DNA of 64,000 nt from Druceiella hillmani (Eukaryota > Arthropoda > Insecta > Lepidoptera > Hepialidae). The number at the start of each line of letters is the position of its first letter. Within the stretch, counting starts at the first letter, position 1. The position numbers and the translations under genes are program-made. The DNA lies in contig JAYKKI010000015.1 in the NCBI GenBank assembly GCA_039881145.1, positions 23,553,501 to 23,617,500 of the forward strand. The letters run 5' to 3'. Below are positions 50,121 to 63,544 of the stretch, one piece after another. The notes beneath the pieces are model-generated. The model was not told the origin of the DNA. It searched no databases and saw nothing but the letters and a program-made list of their open reading frames with translations.

Positions 50121-52579
50121 TTCGATAATACGCTTGAACGGGGATACGCAATAATATGCAGAAGAGTGTGACATATAAGAAAGAAACTGAAGAGAGTATA
50201 AGAAAAAAATATATCTATGAATTTGTTCATCAACGCTAACTCGTTACAGTTCTACCATAATTTAATAATCGCATTGGAAATCTGTAACTAATATTTGCTG
50301 GTTTCTTATTTTTAGTATACGGGCCAAAATTATTTCACGTAAACTGTATAAACATAATTTAAATAGTATTAATGAATTGGATCACAGCACATTTATCACG
50401 GAATCTGCACTTCAAAATATTTCATTAAAATTAATCTATTTTTATCATAAGATGGGATGAGCAAAGATTATATAGGATATTATAAATTTAGGTAAAACTA
50501 TTTCTGTGAACTCCTAATGAAACAATATTACGTATGAACATTCGTTGTCACTCGTGGCTATAACTACACAAAAATAAGTAAATTCAATGTAAATGACTGA
50601 AGATTGCGTCTAAATATTTACTTTATATTGAAGAAATTCACATCCAAATTGATTTATACTTGATTTGGCAGTGGATGTATAAATCGATCAAAACGATTGA
50701 CCTGATTGTACGCAAAAGTCTTCTAATATTCTAGTTTGGTTGTTTATAGAAAATTATATCAAAATCTTGCTCACATATGAAGGATTAAATTCAATATAGT
50801 CTACATAAAATTATATAAAATATAAGTCTGTTTAAATATAAAACCAAATGTAAAAATCAGTGATATATCATAATAGTTTATTCTAAAAACAGATTCATTA
50901 TATTTTTTCATTTAAATTTAAATTCAGTTTATAATGCGCAATATGTATAATTACCAAATAATTTATTGAATTTTAATATCATAACATAACTGCGTCAAAA
51001 TACGCATTTAATACATTTGGAGGATATTCAACGCCATATTTTCCCTTAATTTTTTAACGTTGCCGCGGATTCTAAATGTTATAGAAAGTTCTGCTGCGTA
51101 AATATCATAAGATGAGTTTGAAATGAATTGACATATGAGTGAAAAACTAGTCAGTATGACCAAAAACTAGTTCGAACTTTTATTAACACTATATATTGCA
51201 GACATATTAGATTATTTATTCCAAACTAGTAAAAAAAATTAAAACCAAATAAACATAAAAGAAAAAAGAATGTTATTAAACCGATTGAATACTTTTGAGT
51301 AAATATTACAATTAAGTTTATATTGCTCGTATTGGTAGAACCCATACGTTTTAAAACACTGCAGAGCTGAAAAAAACTTCAGTCAGCAATGGCACCCCGA
51401 CATATGAGACTATACGTGCTACGTATAAAAGGTTTATATCATATTCACATATCAGTTGGCTGTGTAAAATTGGTCTAAATATATTTTAAGAGCAATATAA
51501 ATAGCATTAATTAATAATTCATATGGAATCCAATGATTAGTTTCGAAATTCTACTTACACATTCTATCAATTTCATAATCAAAGCTAAATGTACTGAATT
51601 CCTCACAGAAAAACATTTTACTCAGTTTTCCTCAACAAACTGTGCAAACAACCTCAGGTTAAAATGGTATTTGAACATTAAAGAAGCGAGAAAATTTTAA
51701 AGGTGTAACCAGGCAACTTATGAATTTTTTTTAAAATAAACCTTAAACATTTTTTGGGTCTCTCGATAAAACTTTACTAGGAAATTTTCACAATCGAAAT
51801 ATTTTGACTTTCATTCAAAGATAAGTTTGATAATTCATTAGAAAAACTTTGTTAGTAGAAAAAATGATAATCGAAAAAAATGTTATGATACTCAATAGAA
51901 TACTAAATTATAATAATTTTGTTAGTAATAATTATTTTGAATATACCCTCTACTGAAAAATGTGTTAAAACAGTGAAAAAGATATGGGGGACTAAATTAA
52001 AGAATTTTAATAATAATTATAAATATATATATATATATATACGAAGTATATCATATTTACATGACTATTATAGTAGTGGTAAACTTGATATATAAAAATA
52101 TTTACTTGTGGAACTGGTAGCGAATGGCCCGACTGTCTCCAAAAAGTGGAAAACTCATGAGAAAATTAATTACCATTTTCAAAATAAGCATTATCTAATA
52201 TTTTATTTTCATTACCTAGGTACATCTCGAAGAAAAATGCGGTAAATTGAGTGTTCGTTGATCTTTTTAGGAAATAAGAAATATTGGAGCCCTATTATTG
52301 CTTCCTACCTCATATCATTTTTGTGATAGATCTGGTAACATAATGTGTACATAATGTATCTTTTCAGCAATACTACAAAATGTTTACGCAGAATACAGAG
52401 TGCCAGGCTCTCTTTACATACTGCTAGTAAAAAATTTTTAGGTAATTTTAAATTTACCACTGTGATTTCGCGCCAAAGAATTACTGGTAGATGACAAATG
52501 TGAATTTTAAATCCCTAACTTATTTTGTTTAGAAAATAGAAGCCTCTGATAGAAAGAGCGAAGGCGAACGGCCAGATGA

Positions 52580-52801
52580 GTTTCAACAAGAATAGGATTC
52601 TTTCGAGATCTTATTTTAGATTGTACAGGTTGCAAGGTAACTTACCGACGAGAAATATTTAAATGTACGTGTAAAATTTGTCGTATTTATTTATTTTGTA
52701 AAGGTCATCTCAACATGTTTATAAAGACACAAATAAATTTAATTAAAGGAGATGCCAGTCAAACAACGGCTATTATTAATCGCTCCGTTTATTATTTTTA
52801 A
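52580..52801 (+). other. Open frame with zinc-finger-like cysteine spacing
   Basis: A frame of about 73 codons without ATG contains DCTGCKVTYRREIFKCTCKI, then CRIYLFCKGH. The C-x2-C ... C-x2-C-x5-C order followed by G-H resembles a ZZ-type zinc finger (C-x2-C ... F/Y-K-C-x2-C-x(5)-C ... H). Segment A keeps only the end, LFDKGHHDMFKQ at about 15183-15220, because the Helitron fragment sits where the first part would be. It might be a former exon. Extra residues between two of the Cys, and the lack of more exons, leave this weak. Confidence 0.25.
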
Positions 52802-53689
52802 TACGATTATTATCTGCCTGCATATCTTTTATACATTCATGAATTTTGATCGTAGTCAAAATATATACGAACGGGCGAATAATTATTAATTTATTATAAA
52901 TATATATTGCTTACTGCTTAATATAAAACTCAGTCTGTTAAATTATTAAAAATTTTGTTTATTTTTTAAGAATCGTAAAAAATGTACAAAAACCTAAACG
53001 AGTTTCAATAAAATTTTCTAATGATGAGCTGGACAAGAAATATTAGATGTACTAAAATCCAGTGTGTGTAATTAACGTCACATTTATTTCTTAGTAGGGC
53101 ATCATAAAGAAAACAAACACTTTCATTGTTTTCGAAAGGTAATTTATACATTATTTATTCATTTATAAGAGACAATTTGATGTGAAATACAAAAAATAGA
53201 GTGTATTAAAAATATATCAAACACGAGTATAACTTGAAGTTATAGATATTTAAGCACTTGTACACTTTTCCATGTATTCCAATTAAACAATTTTGTGAAA
53301 AAATAACGTTTGTAACATAATTTTTTCACAACGTATTTATTTTACTTAAAATAGTTAATTATATCTTTCAGGAAACACTGTGCGTATTAAACAAATATAA
53401 GATTTAGGGTAATTTCTTTTGGTTTCCTGTAATTTTCTAGTTAGATTTTACCACGCCTATTAATGATTTTTAGTTCAGTAGTTTTGTAAACAAGCGAGAA
53501 GGGTATGGGGTAATGATCTATTTTCGAATATATTTGCAAATATCTTTTTAAATATGCATTTGAAAAAAATATTTTTGTATATCAAGTTCTTTCACAATTT
53601 CCAAATAAATTAAAAATATTTTACACTTTCCTTAATTCTCACATTAATATTATTAGAAATGTTTTTGAAAGTTATTAAATATCTTTAAT

Positions 53690-53930
53690 TAGCTAGTGCA
53701 AAATATGTGGTTCCAAAAGGTGTATTACATGCCGAATTTCAAGTTCTTACATAACATGGTTACTGAGAATTTTGGCCGATATTCAAATACGTGAGGGTGT
53801 TTTCCGTTTCCGTTTTTTCCATTTGAGGTATGGAACCATAAAAAGCAAAACATACCAATAACGCCTTAACACCTCCAACTATTCGCACTGTTATGATGCT
53901 TTTATAAGCGTATAGGCTACATTTTCTCAA
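53690..53930 (+). repeat. Lepidopteran dispersed repeat, copy in segment B
   Basis: 'catgccgaatttcaagttct', 'ggttactgagaattttggcc', 'aatacgtgagggtgttttcc' and 'ggtatggaaccataaaaag' are better preserved than in the segment A counterpart at 16060-16260. Confidence 0.7.
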
Positions 53931-54144
53931 GTAGAAAATAAAATAAAATCGTGAATTGTTAATAATTTTTTTTAATTTTGCGTATTCCCTTATTAAGTAT
54001 TGTTGATTAAAATAATACCTACCACATGTTATAAAATTAATTCTAATATGATCAGTAAGCCAAGGACTTTAACAACAAAAAATAAAGGCGTAATAGTATA
54101 TTTGACAGTCACATGCTCGACTAATGTATATATTTAACGAATAG

Positions 54145-54147
<3 letters not shown>

Positions 54148-54235
<88 letters not shown>
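54148..54235. repeat. (TA)n microsatellite
   Basis: About 88 bp of TA/AT with one phase change at about 54203. It is absent from segment A. 'atttaat' units follow at 54265-54285. Confidence 0.96.
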
Positions 54236-54239
<4 letters not shown>

Positions 54240-55412
54240 AATTCCTTTTTATTACAAATAGCAATATTTAATATTTAATATTTAATAGAATTAATTAGAA
54301 GATCCCATTATATGGCTTACCAATTGTTTCGAGATTAAGTCAATTCTCATGTATAAATTTTGAACTTCAAATTTAACTATCGAAAAGGGTTATACGACGA
54401 ACTATTGAATAAACTTTTATTTTTTATGATGTAATGTACTATAACACTACCGATACGTCGCGGCTCCCATAAACACATCATGAGGAAGACATGTAAACTA
54501 TATATTCACACAACACTTCAAATGTCTTTGCTGCAGGAGCCAAAGCGAACTGTAAGATTAATACATATGGGTACAATTAAATTATGTGATTATGGTTTTT
54601 TGATACATATATATGATTCATAAGTAACCCTGTGTTTTATTTTAATTAATAAAAATATTATAATGTATCGCGACATAATGTCCCTGATGAAAATAGAAAA
54701 TAATGATCCTTCGTTCCTCTCTTCATGCGCAGGCATTAAAATGTAAAGTACATTTTCTACTTTTTTCACACCAACCTTTTAATTTTTCCTACGCCTCATT
54801 TTTCCTCTTACCTCTTAGTGCGAGTAGGACTCGCTCTTGATTATTTCGTACCTATTTAAGCGTACATAGTACCTACTTCCATCAAATAATTTACAATTAT
54901 TATTTTCAATTTTTGGCCTACAAAAAACTTCTTAGTTTATTTTTTATATATACCAAAATATCACGAATTTCTCAGATACTTTAGTTTGATAACTCATAAC
55001 TTAATGATTTTTATATATTTACCTTTTTATTTATTTCCAATTCAAATATGAGATACTAGAAATGTTAGAGCGGGACTAAGGCTTCTTGAATAATAATGTT
55101 TTTTATATAAACATTGTAACATAAAACTTTAAAAACTTTTAAATTTTATGAATAATCAGATCCTTCATTTTAGTAAAAAAAAATTAGGAAACGGAATTGT
55201 TTTTCTACTCAAAGAGCGCTTTTTAACGTTACCTCATATGCCTTAAATTAATCTTATTACAATATTTAGAAGCAGTTATTTGTTACCATTTATTACTAAA
55301 TTTTAAAGCATTCATTTTCTATAAATAAATTTAATTTTATTTATCTCAGTTTTATCATTTTATTTATGGTAAAGCAAAAAAAAGACTGAAACCTTTTAAT
55401 CTCATCATATAA

Positions 55413-55527
55413 CAGAATACAACACAACATCAAATTTATATACGATCGACTATTATCTTGATAACCAATTACCCATTGTCTTGCAAGCGAGTTTTTGAGG
55501 GGATATTACTCTGACCCAGTTACTTCA
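55413..55527 (-). repeat. Unnamed dispersed repeat 'R', copy 2 in segment B
   Basis: Minus-strand copy with 'tacgatcgactattatcttg', 'tttttgaggggatatta' and 'ctgacccagttacttc'. It is the counterpart of 18889-18999. Confidence 0.72.
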
Positions 55528-57596
55528 TTATTTCCGCACTTAGCAAATCACCTAAGCTCGCTTCAATATGACTGTCATGCAACAGGATATTTTGGATAAT
55601 TGGCAATATACCGATGGGACATTTTTATTGGTGTGGATTTGAATATAATCACGTCAGTTGAGAAGTGTTCAAAAAGATGGACGTAAATATTTGGCTTTGT
55701 TATATACCCGTGAGTCGACTTAGTTAAGGTTCTGTGGTATAATACAGAATTTTTAATTATTAACGTAAAGATGCTGGGGGTTATTTTGAAATATTAAACC
55801 CATATTGTTATACTAGTTTATTTTTATTTCCTTCAAATATGGATGGAGTTTATATTGAAAATAAGTCGAATATTCTGGTAAAAAAGTTTGGAGAATTGAA
55901 TTATGTATGATTATGTATTTTAAGTTGCTTATTGATGTGTCGTACTGAGATAATTTATAATAACATATTCATTACCGAGTAGAGAAATAATACGTAAATT
56001 TCTTGAGTACCACCAGAAATCGCGCTACAAAATAACACATTTAAGAATGCAAATAATTTTTGTTGAACGGTTAACAAATGTTCATCACAATTTTCACCAT
56101 GTAAATATATATTTATTAAAAATATAAGACGAATATCCTCTTTCACCCAAAAACGGAGATTTAGGGTTTCCTGACTTCAAAAGTAATTTTCTTAAAATTA
56201 TTGTCTGTCTACTTTTAACTTTGAGTATCACTCAAATTTGTTTGTTTTTTTTTAACAAAACTTTGATTGTAATAATCCTTCGAGTTCAAATTAACATTTC
56301 GGAAAACTTTTAAAGATTTTCCTAAGAAAAACTTACTTTGTCCATTTTTTACGTAATTGCCTATTCCTTACTTAATCCGTGATTTTATTTAAACTCTTAC
56401 TAAGAATATTTTAAGGTACATATTACTTTTTGATCAAACTTTTTATAAGAATTTTGACATTCGATTTCACGCGAGCTTAAAACTTTTGAATATAAATAAG
56501 TACTATATAAACATACAAACTGATAATAAAAAATGACTCCATGTCTTTATAAAAATGGTGATAAAGCATTATACATATCAACCGTATAATTTTGGCATAA
56601 TCTTTGTTTTAAAATATTGGTATCATACTAATTGAATTAAATATGACCTCTTCCCGTACAAACCTTATTATGTGTGACAGAGGGTATATAATCCGTAATT
56701 CAATCACTGTACTTCCCTTTTCCGCAAGATGAAATATAGGTTTCCTATGGTTCTTTATTCAAGATCCTTATGATTAAAAAGACCAAGAATTATTTGCATA
56801 TCTTCAATAATATATTAATAATTCAACACTTTAAATAATGGATATAGAAATCCTGTATATCCGTTATACATTCTTCTAAAAAAACTATTGCATAAAATAT
56901 TAGATATGTGTGAAAGTCTTACACATTTTTCAAATTCCAAATTCCACGTTTAAAAAAAATGTTAGTACTAAATAGACCATGTAATATTATGCATTAATAT
57001 TTGTCTTGATCCCTTAAAAGATCACTCCAGTATGACCCAGTTATTTTCCTCAGAAACCCCGAAATCTAGAAACTTGATAAACTTTGCAGTTATAACTTAT
57101 ATTAATTAGTGCAAAATATTCATAAGAAAATTTTAGGAAAGGTAAATTAAACACCTGAATATTATTAAAATTTTATATATGTATAATGCAAGATATCGTT
57201 TGAAAAGATTAGTTATAATAACTAAGTTATTGAGATATAACGGTCCCAAAAACAGTTTTTTCTTAACCTGCAGAGATATTCTGAACAATACGCAAAAATA
57301 CGTCTCATTTCTTTCCCATTTTCGACACTATTGTACCTAAAATAAAGAAAAAAAATTTTTTAAGCTTCTATGCAGACTGTAGAAAAACTATAGCGATGAT
57401 TCAAAATAATTTTGAGATATTTACGATAATACATATGATTCTCTACTTAATTACATTATTTAATATTTACTTCACTAGAGATTCCAGGATAGCGAAGGCA
57501 TATGAAAAATAAAATAATTCAGGGATAAAAGGAACTAGATACGGAACCCTTGGGGGCGATAATCGATAGTTCTTAGTAGATTTTTTTTCTGATGAT

Positions 57597-57672
57597 CAGT
57601 GCGAATAATGGAAAATGGGTAATATACATCGATATAAAGTGTCTTTTGCATCATAAGTCGTAGAGATGAACC
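57597..57672 (+). pseudogene. Older mariner-like relic (segment B)
   Basis: The frame reads GKWVIYIDIKC and then HHKS, like the mariner block G-D-E-K-W-x-x-Y-x-N-x-x-R. It is the counterpart of the relic at 20377-20632 in segment A. Only this short part is readable. Confidence 0.4.
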
Positions 57673-58119
57673 GAATTCATTGATTCCAAAATAATATTAA
57701 CATAAAAAGACATAAGCATTTAATTACAAAATTGAGTATCAACGGAACTCTAAACATGCTCGGGAATTATTGATGACACTCAAATTATCGATACAAATGT
57801 GTACTCACTTATAAAAAAACTAAACGAATTACTGAAAATTAATCTTTGAACTCTAGTCAAATATAAAGATGTAATTTACTACCTATTTATCATGTAGCTT
57901 TCCTTACGCAATTAGAATTATTGAAATTCCAAAAGTCTTTCCTACCTTCAATTTTTTCTTCACCTAGATCTTAACTAAAGATAAAAAACAAATTATATTT
58001 TATTTTATACGATTTTAACATAGATTTTATTCTGAATAATTATCTTAACTATAATTTTAAAATCCTCTTTCACCCGATCGATAAGGCAAATGATAACAAG
58101 TTGGAAATTTAAAGCACGA

Positions 58120-58440
58120 GTAATGGAATAAATTTTGAAGCCAGATAACATCAAATAAAATGAGACATTCGTATTGCGATCAATTAAACAAAGAAGCTCC
58201 ATGATTATTCCGTTCACGTTTCTCTCCGTCTCTATTGCATTCTGTACAACTAAAGTTGTAATTGAATAAGGCAACCAATATATATTTGTGCAATTCTATG
58301 CATTTAAAAGAGCAGCTTACAAAAGATATATTACGCAGATCATTGAGCGAAAAAATGGTGGCCGTGCCAATCACCTTGTGGTTATTAGTGTTATTCTAGA
58401 AGTCTTGAAATAGATTGCTAATAGGCTATTTACATTTATT
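58120..58440. other. Best-conserved block of the duplication (segment B)
   Basis: Counterpart of 21110-21420. On the minus strand a 64-codon frame reads TIFSLNDLRN and later RDGEKRERNNHGASLFN. The first stop seen in A is absent here. I do not recognise the sequence as a known family. Confidence 0.45.
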
Positions 58441-59424
58441 AAAGAAAATACTTAATAAATATGATTGTAAAAATAAATTTTTGGACAATAAATTTGTTCT
58501 CATTAAATTTTTTTATTAATTTTAAACCTAATGACAGTAAAGCACATTTTATAAAACTCAAGTTGTATTTTTTTACTAAAGTTTTCTAAAATATTTAGAG
58601 CTCTATCGTATTTTTTTTTAATTTTATAAATTTCTTAATGGAGTCCAGCGTGTTGCATATAGTTTATCGTCCTGACATATTTATCCCTGCTTTCTAATGT
58701 AGATAAAAATTGTATTATTTACAGCAATGTTTTAAAAATGTTTCTTTGTTTAGAGAAAATATCGTATTTTTAATACTTTCTGTCAGCATCATAATAAAAA
58801 ACCATCCAATGTTTAATTTTCTTTGACTATTATTTTTTGTCTAGGATATAGATTTAGAGAAATGTCCAACAAAGTCAAAAAAAATTGCGGTTACGTCAAA
58901 TTTACTAACCTAAAACACAATTTCAATTAAATAACAATAACTGTGTTTTAACTTTCAATTTTGCCCCTAAATAAAATAAATAAATCATTCATAAAACTAA
59001 GACAAAATTTCGTCACGTTTCGTTTTATTACCATTTCCAAATTTTGACAGAAAAATCTTTTGCAACCTCGTGAGTAAAAGAACATCAGCATTAAACAATA
59101 ATAGTAATAATAAAGGGCATCAATTTATTCACCAGTGTAACACTCAACTTCTATCATCTAGGCATCGTTTACGCTACAGCATTGTTGAAATAAAATAATA
59201 GTTTTATTGCATCACATAGACGTAAATTTTCTTCACTTGATCGTTTTTTTTACGAATGTTCTGGCTCGAGAATAATTTGTTGTACATTTTTATTTAACAG
59301 GGTAAATAAATAAATATAGTAACGCTTTTAATAAACAAATAGTGGCAGTACCAAGGGTCAGTATGAAATGTAGAGGTGTCGAATTTTATAATGATAAATT
59401 ATTAAGAGCTATTGACACTAATAT

Positions 59425-60070
59425 AATTATTATCATTCCATATGGAGAAGAAATGCTACAGAAAGTAAAAATAAAACAATGATTAAAAAGATCGACAACC
59501 TGTAACAATAATAACAAATATATTTAGTCGGTTATTTAGTCTGTCAACAGATTTAATATTGCTTTTTTGGAAATAAGTCATCAGCACTAGCATAATAGTG
59601 TTTTATTAATTTGTCTTGCCATGTGATAATAATAGAGCCAAGTTATTAAAAAAATTAACATTACGTAGCTTCAAAATGATTCATATTAAATTGTAATAAT
59701 TACATAACGCGTATGATTTACTCATATTTTTAACATAATAGAAGGATGTATTTTTTTCGCTATAAGTTAGTATTGTGTATTTATTACCACATCAAATTAA
59801 GAGATAAATCTTACATATTGAAAAAAAGGATGATGTTTACTTATTTAATTTCTACTACATATTTATTACGATTTTCTCATAATATATGAAGGAACTCGTA
59901 AGTATTACTAATAGATATAAGTGAAAATACGAATTTGGAAGTGATTATAAAGAATCGAAATATAACGATACATAAATTAAACCTTTTTATTTTTTTATAT
60001 CTTAACTTTACGGTGCCCTAAAACTATTTTCGATGAAGAACTATTTTCGAGATGGGCAATGTAGTTTGCC
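59425..60070. mobile_element. B-only insert of about 650 bp, unidentified
   Basis: Segment A reads 'ctattgttgatattga' at 22579-22594. In B the two halves are separated by about 650 bp: 'ctattgacact' before and 'agtgtcgatatt' after. The insert's ends 'acact' and 'agtgt' are complementary over 5 bp. It has no readable transposase. It may be a small non-autonomous DNA element or a deletion in A. Confidence 0.5.
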
Positions 60071-60753
60071 ACTGAAAGTGTCGATATTAATTCAAATATC
60101 CTAGCTCTTCTAGTGCAAATTGTAGAGACATTGATATGAATTTGAAAACTATAATTATGGATAAATGTGTACTTTTAGGGAACCCAAATGGGTAAAACAA
60201 TTAAATTTTCCGCAAGAAATTAACAATAATCACATGAACCTGATTTTTAACTACAATAATTAAATAATTGTTCATAAAGTAGCCCAAATTGTTAGTTGCA
60301 TACTTTGCTGAACATAAATCCAGCCAATAATATATACCTATGGATATAAGAAAGGTAAGAAGATATTTAGAACCTCTGTTACAAATACGTTCATTATTTT
60401 TATAATGCCATATCTAGAATTGCCAGTTCTGTGTAGGGATATGTCACTTAGCTCGACACTAGTTTACAGTGAAAATGTTGATAAATTGCTCCATTTTGAA
60501 ATTTAAGGCTGAAAGTTTATCAGTTCCAAGGATGTGATCAAAAGCTCTAGAAATTGCGAGGTATTAAGGTTTTAATTATACCTATAGGTTAGAATCAAAA
60601 GTAAAATAAACAAAACATGTGGGTAATGATACCACATTAACAATGTTAGTTAGGCAAATGAGAAATTACGTCGATATTAATCAACGTGAAAAAAATTCCC
60701 CTTGGCAAATTTTCAAATGATAATTGAATTAATATTATCAATATTAAAATTAT

Positions 60754-60880
60754 AGGGTAGGATTTATGTTCCTTTAAAAGCTTGTCTGCGGCCGCAATTA
60801 TCGTAGATTGTCAAGTTAATAGCTCATCGTATTTTACTTTGATCGTTCATTATATTTTAGTAGATATTACGCACCTGGAA
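60754..60880 (+). repeat. Unnamed dispersed repeat 'R', copy 4 in segment B
   Basis: 'tcgtagattgtcaagttaat', 'tattttactttgatcgttca' and 'ttttagtagatattacgcac' match the segment A copy at 23558-23680. Confidence 0.75.
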
Positions 60881-62357
60881 GATAAGCACGTTAATTAACA
60901 TAGATACTTTTATTGTCTCAGCGAGAAATATATCTCTTATCTTTGTAAATATAGTAAAGGGAAATTAAATTTTATTGTGATCTCGATTCGTTTAACATTT
61001 ATTTCCACTATTTTGACAATTCTAGAATTAATAGGTTGATAATGACGAAAAAGAATAAAAAAATGTTTGTAATCTTATTATGGGCGTTTATAAACATGTA
61101 TACAATTTTTCGATATCGATAATCATTAGGATAGATATTTTGTTTAAGTACACTTAATTTTTTTTAAATCCTTTTTACTAAAAGGCTTTATTTTCAAATT
61201 GTCAATATAAAAAAAAACCTAAAAACTTAGCTACAACTTTTCCAGGACTTCAATAAAATTGTTGATAATAATTTTTTAACCACAACTCAAAAAAATAATG
61301 TGAGTATTGTAGTAGAACGTAAGTAAATTTTTGGCAAGTTTTCTGTAAAAAAATATGTACATAACATAAATATGAACAATAAATCGGCGATATTTTTTAA
61401 TCAGTACTAGACCATTAGTAATATAAGAGATTCAAACCTGGAAAATGAAATTGATGTAATGAAAAACAATTTTATATCAGACGATTATTAAAAATGAACA
61501 CAAAAGGGTCACAATGCACAACTGTATTGAATTTAATTTCATACTTAAATATATTAATATTAAATATCACCTCAAAACATTTTATTTTCTAAAAGATAGA
61601 TAGGATTCTGAGTTGTAAGTCTACATACAATAATATTCATGTAATTGAATGAATATTTTTATCCAGCTCGTTTTAATCGAAGCGGATGAGATTTGATTAT
61701 TTCAGATGAAGTATCTGCCTATTTTAAATCGTTTACAAGAAACTAATTATATTTTAAGATGCATTACTATAAAAAAAGACATCAATGTCGTTTCTAATAT
61801 AACCTGTCTTTCTTTAAATTAAAAAAGACGATTATATGTTTAAAGACCTAGCTTATTCAGCGAATCCTAGATATAATAAAAGCTCTAATCAATGGGCTGT
61901 ATAATGATACGAAAAGAGTACTGATACTTGTGTAAATATGGCTGTTTAATCATATCAGGTTTGTTTGTATAGTATCTAAATAAAATAAAAAAATCATATA
62001 TGTAGGTGTAGTATTTATAAAACATTTATTGTTTTATAATAATTCGTCACTATTTTACAAGACAATAGAGTTTCAAAAGGTACACAACTTAATTAATTAC
62101 TACGTTAGTGATGAGCATAACAAAAACCTTCAACACCCATAACTGTTGTCGACCATAGTTATATCCAATTTTCAAGTGAATATCATACATGTTTCAGTAA
62201 ATTCAGCGTTCACTTTCCTTATTCATATTAAAGTCACTTTCCTTATAAATACGATAATATTTCACGTTCTTTACATAAAAGTACAATTTTCACAATCCAG
62301 CAAAAATAAAGACAGTGTGTACAAAAAAGGAAAACAATTTATCATTTCACTTCAATA

Positions 62358-62433
62358 CGTTTTCTTTGACTTTTAGCCGTCTGAAATTGACATCATATTT
62401 CAATCGTAAATCAGCTATGCCCACACTCGCAAA
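62358..62433 (-). other. Exon-like block near the end of segment B
   Basis: Counterpart of 24961-25036, reading FASVGIADLRLKYDVNFRRL on the minus strand. Segment A carries about 60 extra bases just beyond this block (24898-24960). Confidence 0.4.
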
Positions 62434-63544
62434 TTTAGCGAACATAGGATGTTTGTGCACCCTATTAGTTAGTACACTGGCTTCGTTTTTCATAGAAGTT
62501 AACACCTAAAGTAATTCTTATTGTAATCAGGATTCTTACCAAGTAATAGTCTTATTTTAAGTACCTTACTTCGTGTGTGTAACATAGAGAAAAATAATAA
62601 TTGTATAATTGAGCGTCAAAATATTATACTATGATTAATTCTGAAATATTTGACCGTGGTAATTATTATGGACGTTTATTTAATTTTAGCTACTTTATAA
62701 AAAATTAAATATACAAAATTAAAGAAAAAAGGAGAACAATAGACAAAAGTTTTTTTTCTTCAAAAAAATCTTAACAATTTTTTAAGATTCATTAGCGGGT
62801 TCATCGTTAGTATAAAAACTAAGTTGGCGCGACCCGGGAGTAGATACATCAGCCGCCATTTTTATTTGCTATCTATTTTTTGTACAAACATCTAATCATA
62901 CATTAAATAAGATTATTATCCAAATTGTAGACTTTTATACTCTTATTTTCAAATTGTAGAGTTTTATACTATTATTTTGAATATGCTCCAAATTTTGTAT
63001 AACTTTTTTTCTAAAGTCATCTTATGAACAAAACAAATTAAATGTGAAATGGTCGTACTATTTGCTGCAGCAAATAATTCTTTCCAATTATATTTAAATA
63101 TACTGTATTATTGAAAAATGCAACTAAAACATTTACGGTGGGTTTTGTCCAAATAAATGGAGTAAACTTATCATCTAATCATCATTCTACATTTGTATCT
63201 GTAATTACAAGGGACGTTTTATGGTCAAGTGCATTCAGATAATTTATAATGTTATGTTACATTTCTTCTCGTACACAATATTGTTTTCATCACGAGTGAT
63301 CACAAGTTAAAGTTTCAATTAATCTTAAGCCACATTTCGTCGCATGCACTATTTATTTGCCTCTCAAATTAATTTCTAACTACAAAACGATATAATTTTG
63401 CTTATATGTGGAAAACCATTAACAACCATTATTAAAGTATGATTATCCGTTTACGATTTGTTTACAAAAAGTGGAAAGAAAGAATTTTATAACCTGATTA
63501 CTTTAAAGATATCAAGAAAAAAATATAACAAATACATACTTAAA
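62434..63544. other. Noncoding stretch
   Basis: No gene recognised. A short GC-rich patch, 'ttggcgcgacccgggagtag' at 62824-62843, stands out from the AT-rich surroundings. I cannot assign it. Confidence 0.45.

Larger units (their letters stand above)
50505..62500 (+). repeat. Segment B of a diverged 12-kb duplication
   Basis: This stretch is the partner of 13.0-25.1 kb, collinear and in the same orientation, with the anchors listed there. B lacks the foldback element, the D34D mariner piece and the Helitron fragment of A. It carries its own extra pieces: about 52012-52665, 54148-54235 (microsatellite) and 59425-60070. No intact gene is visible. Confidence 0.85.
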
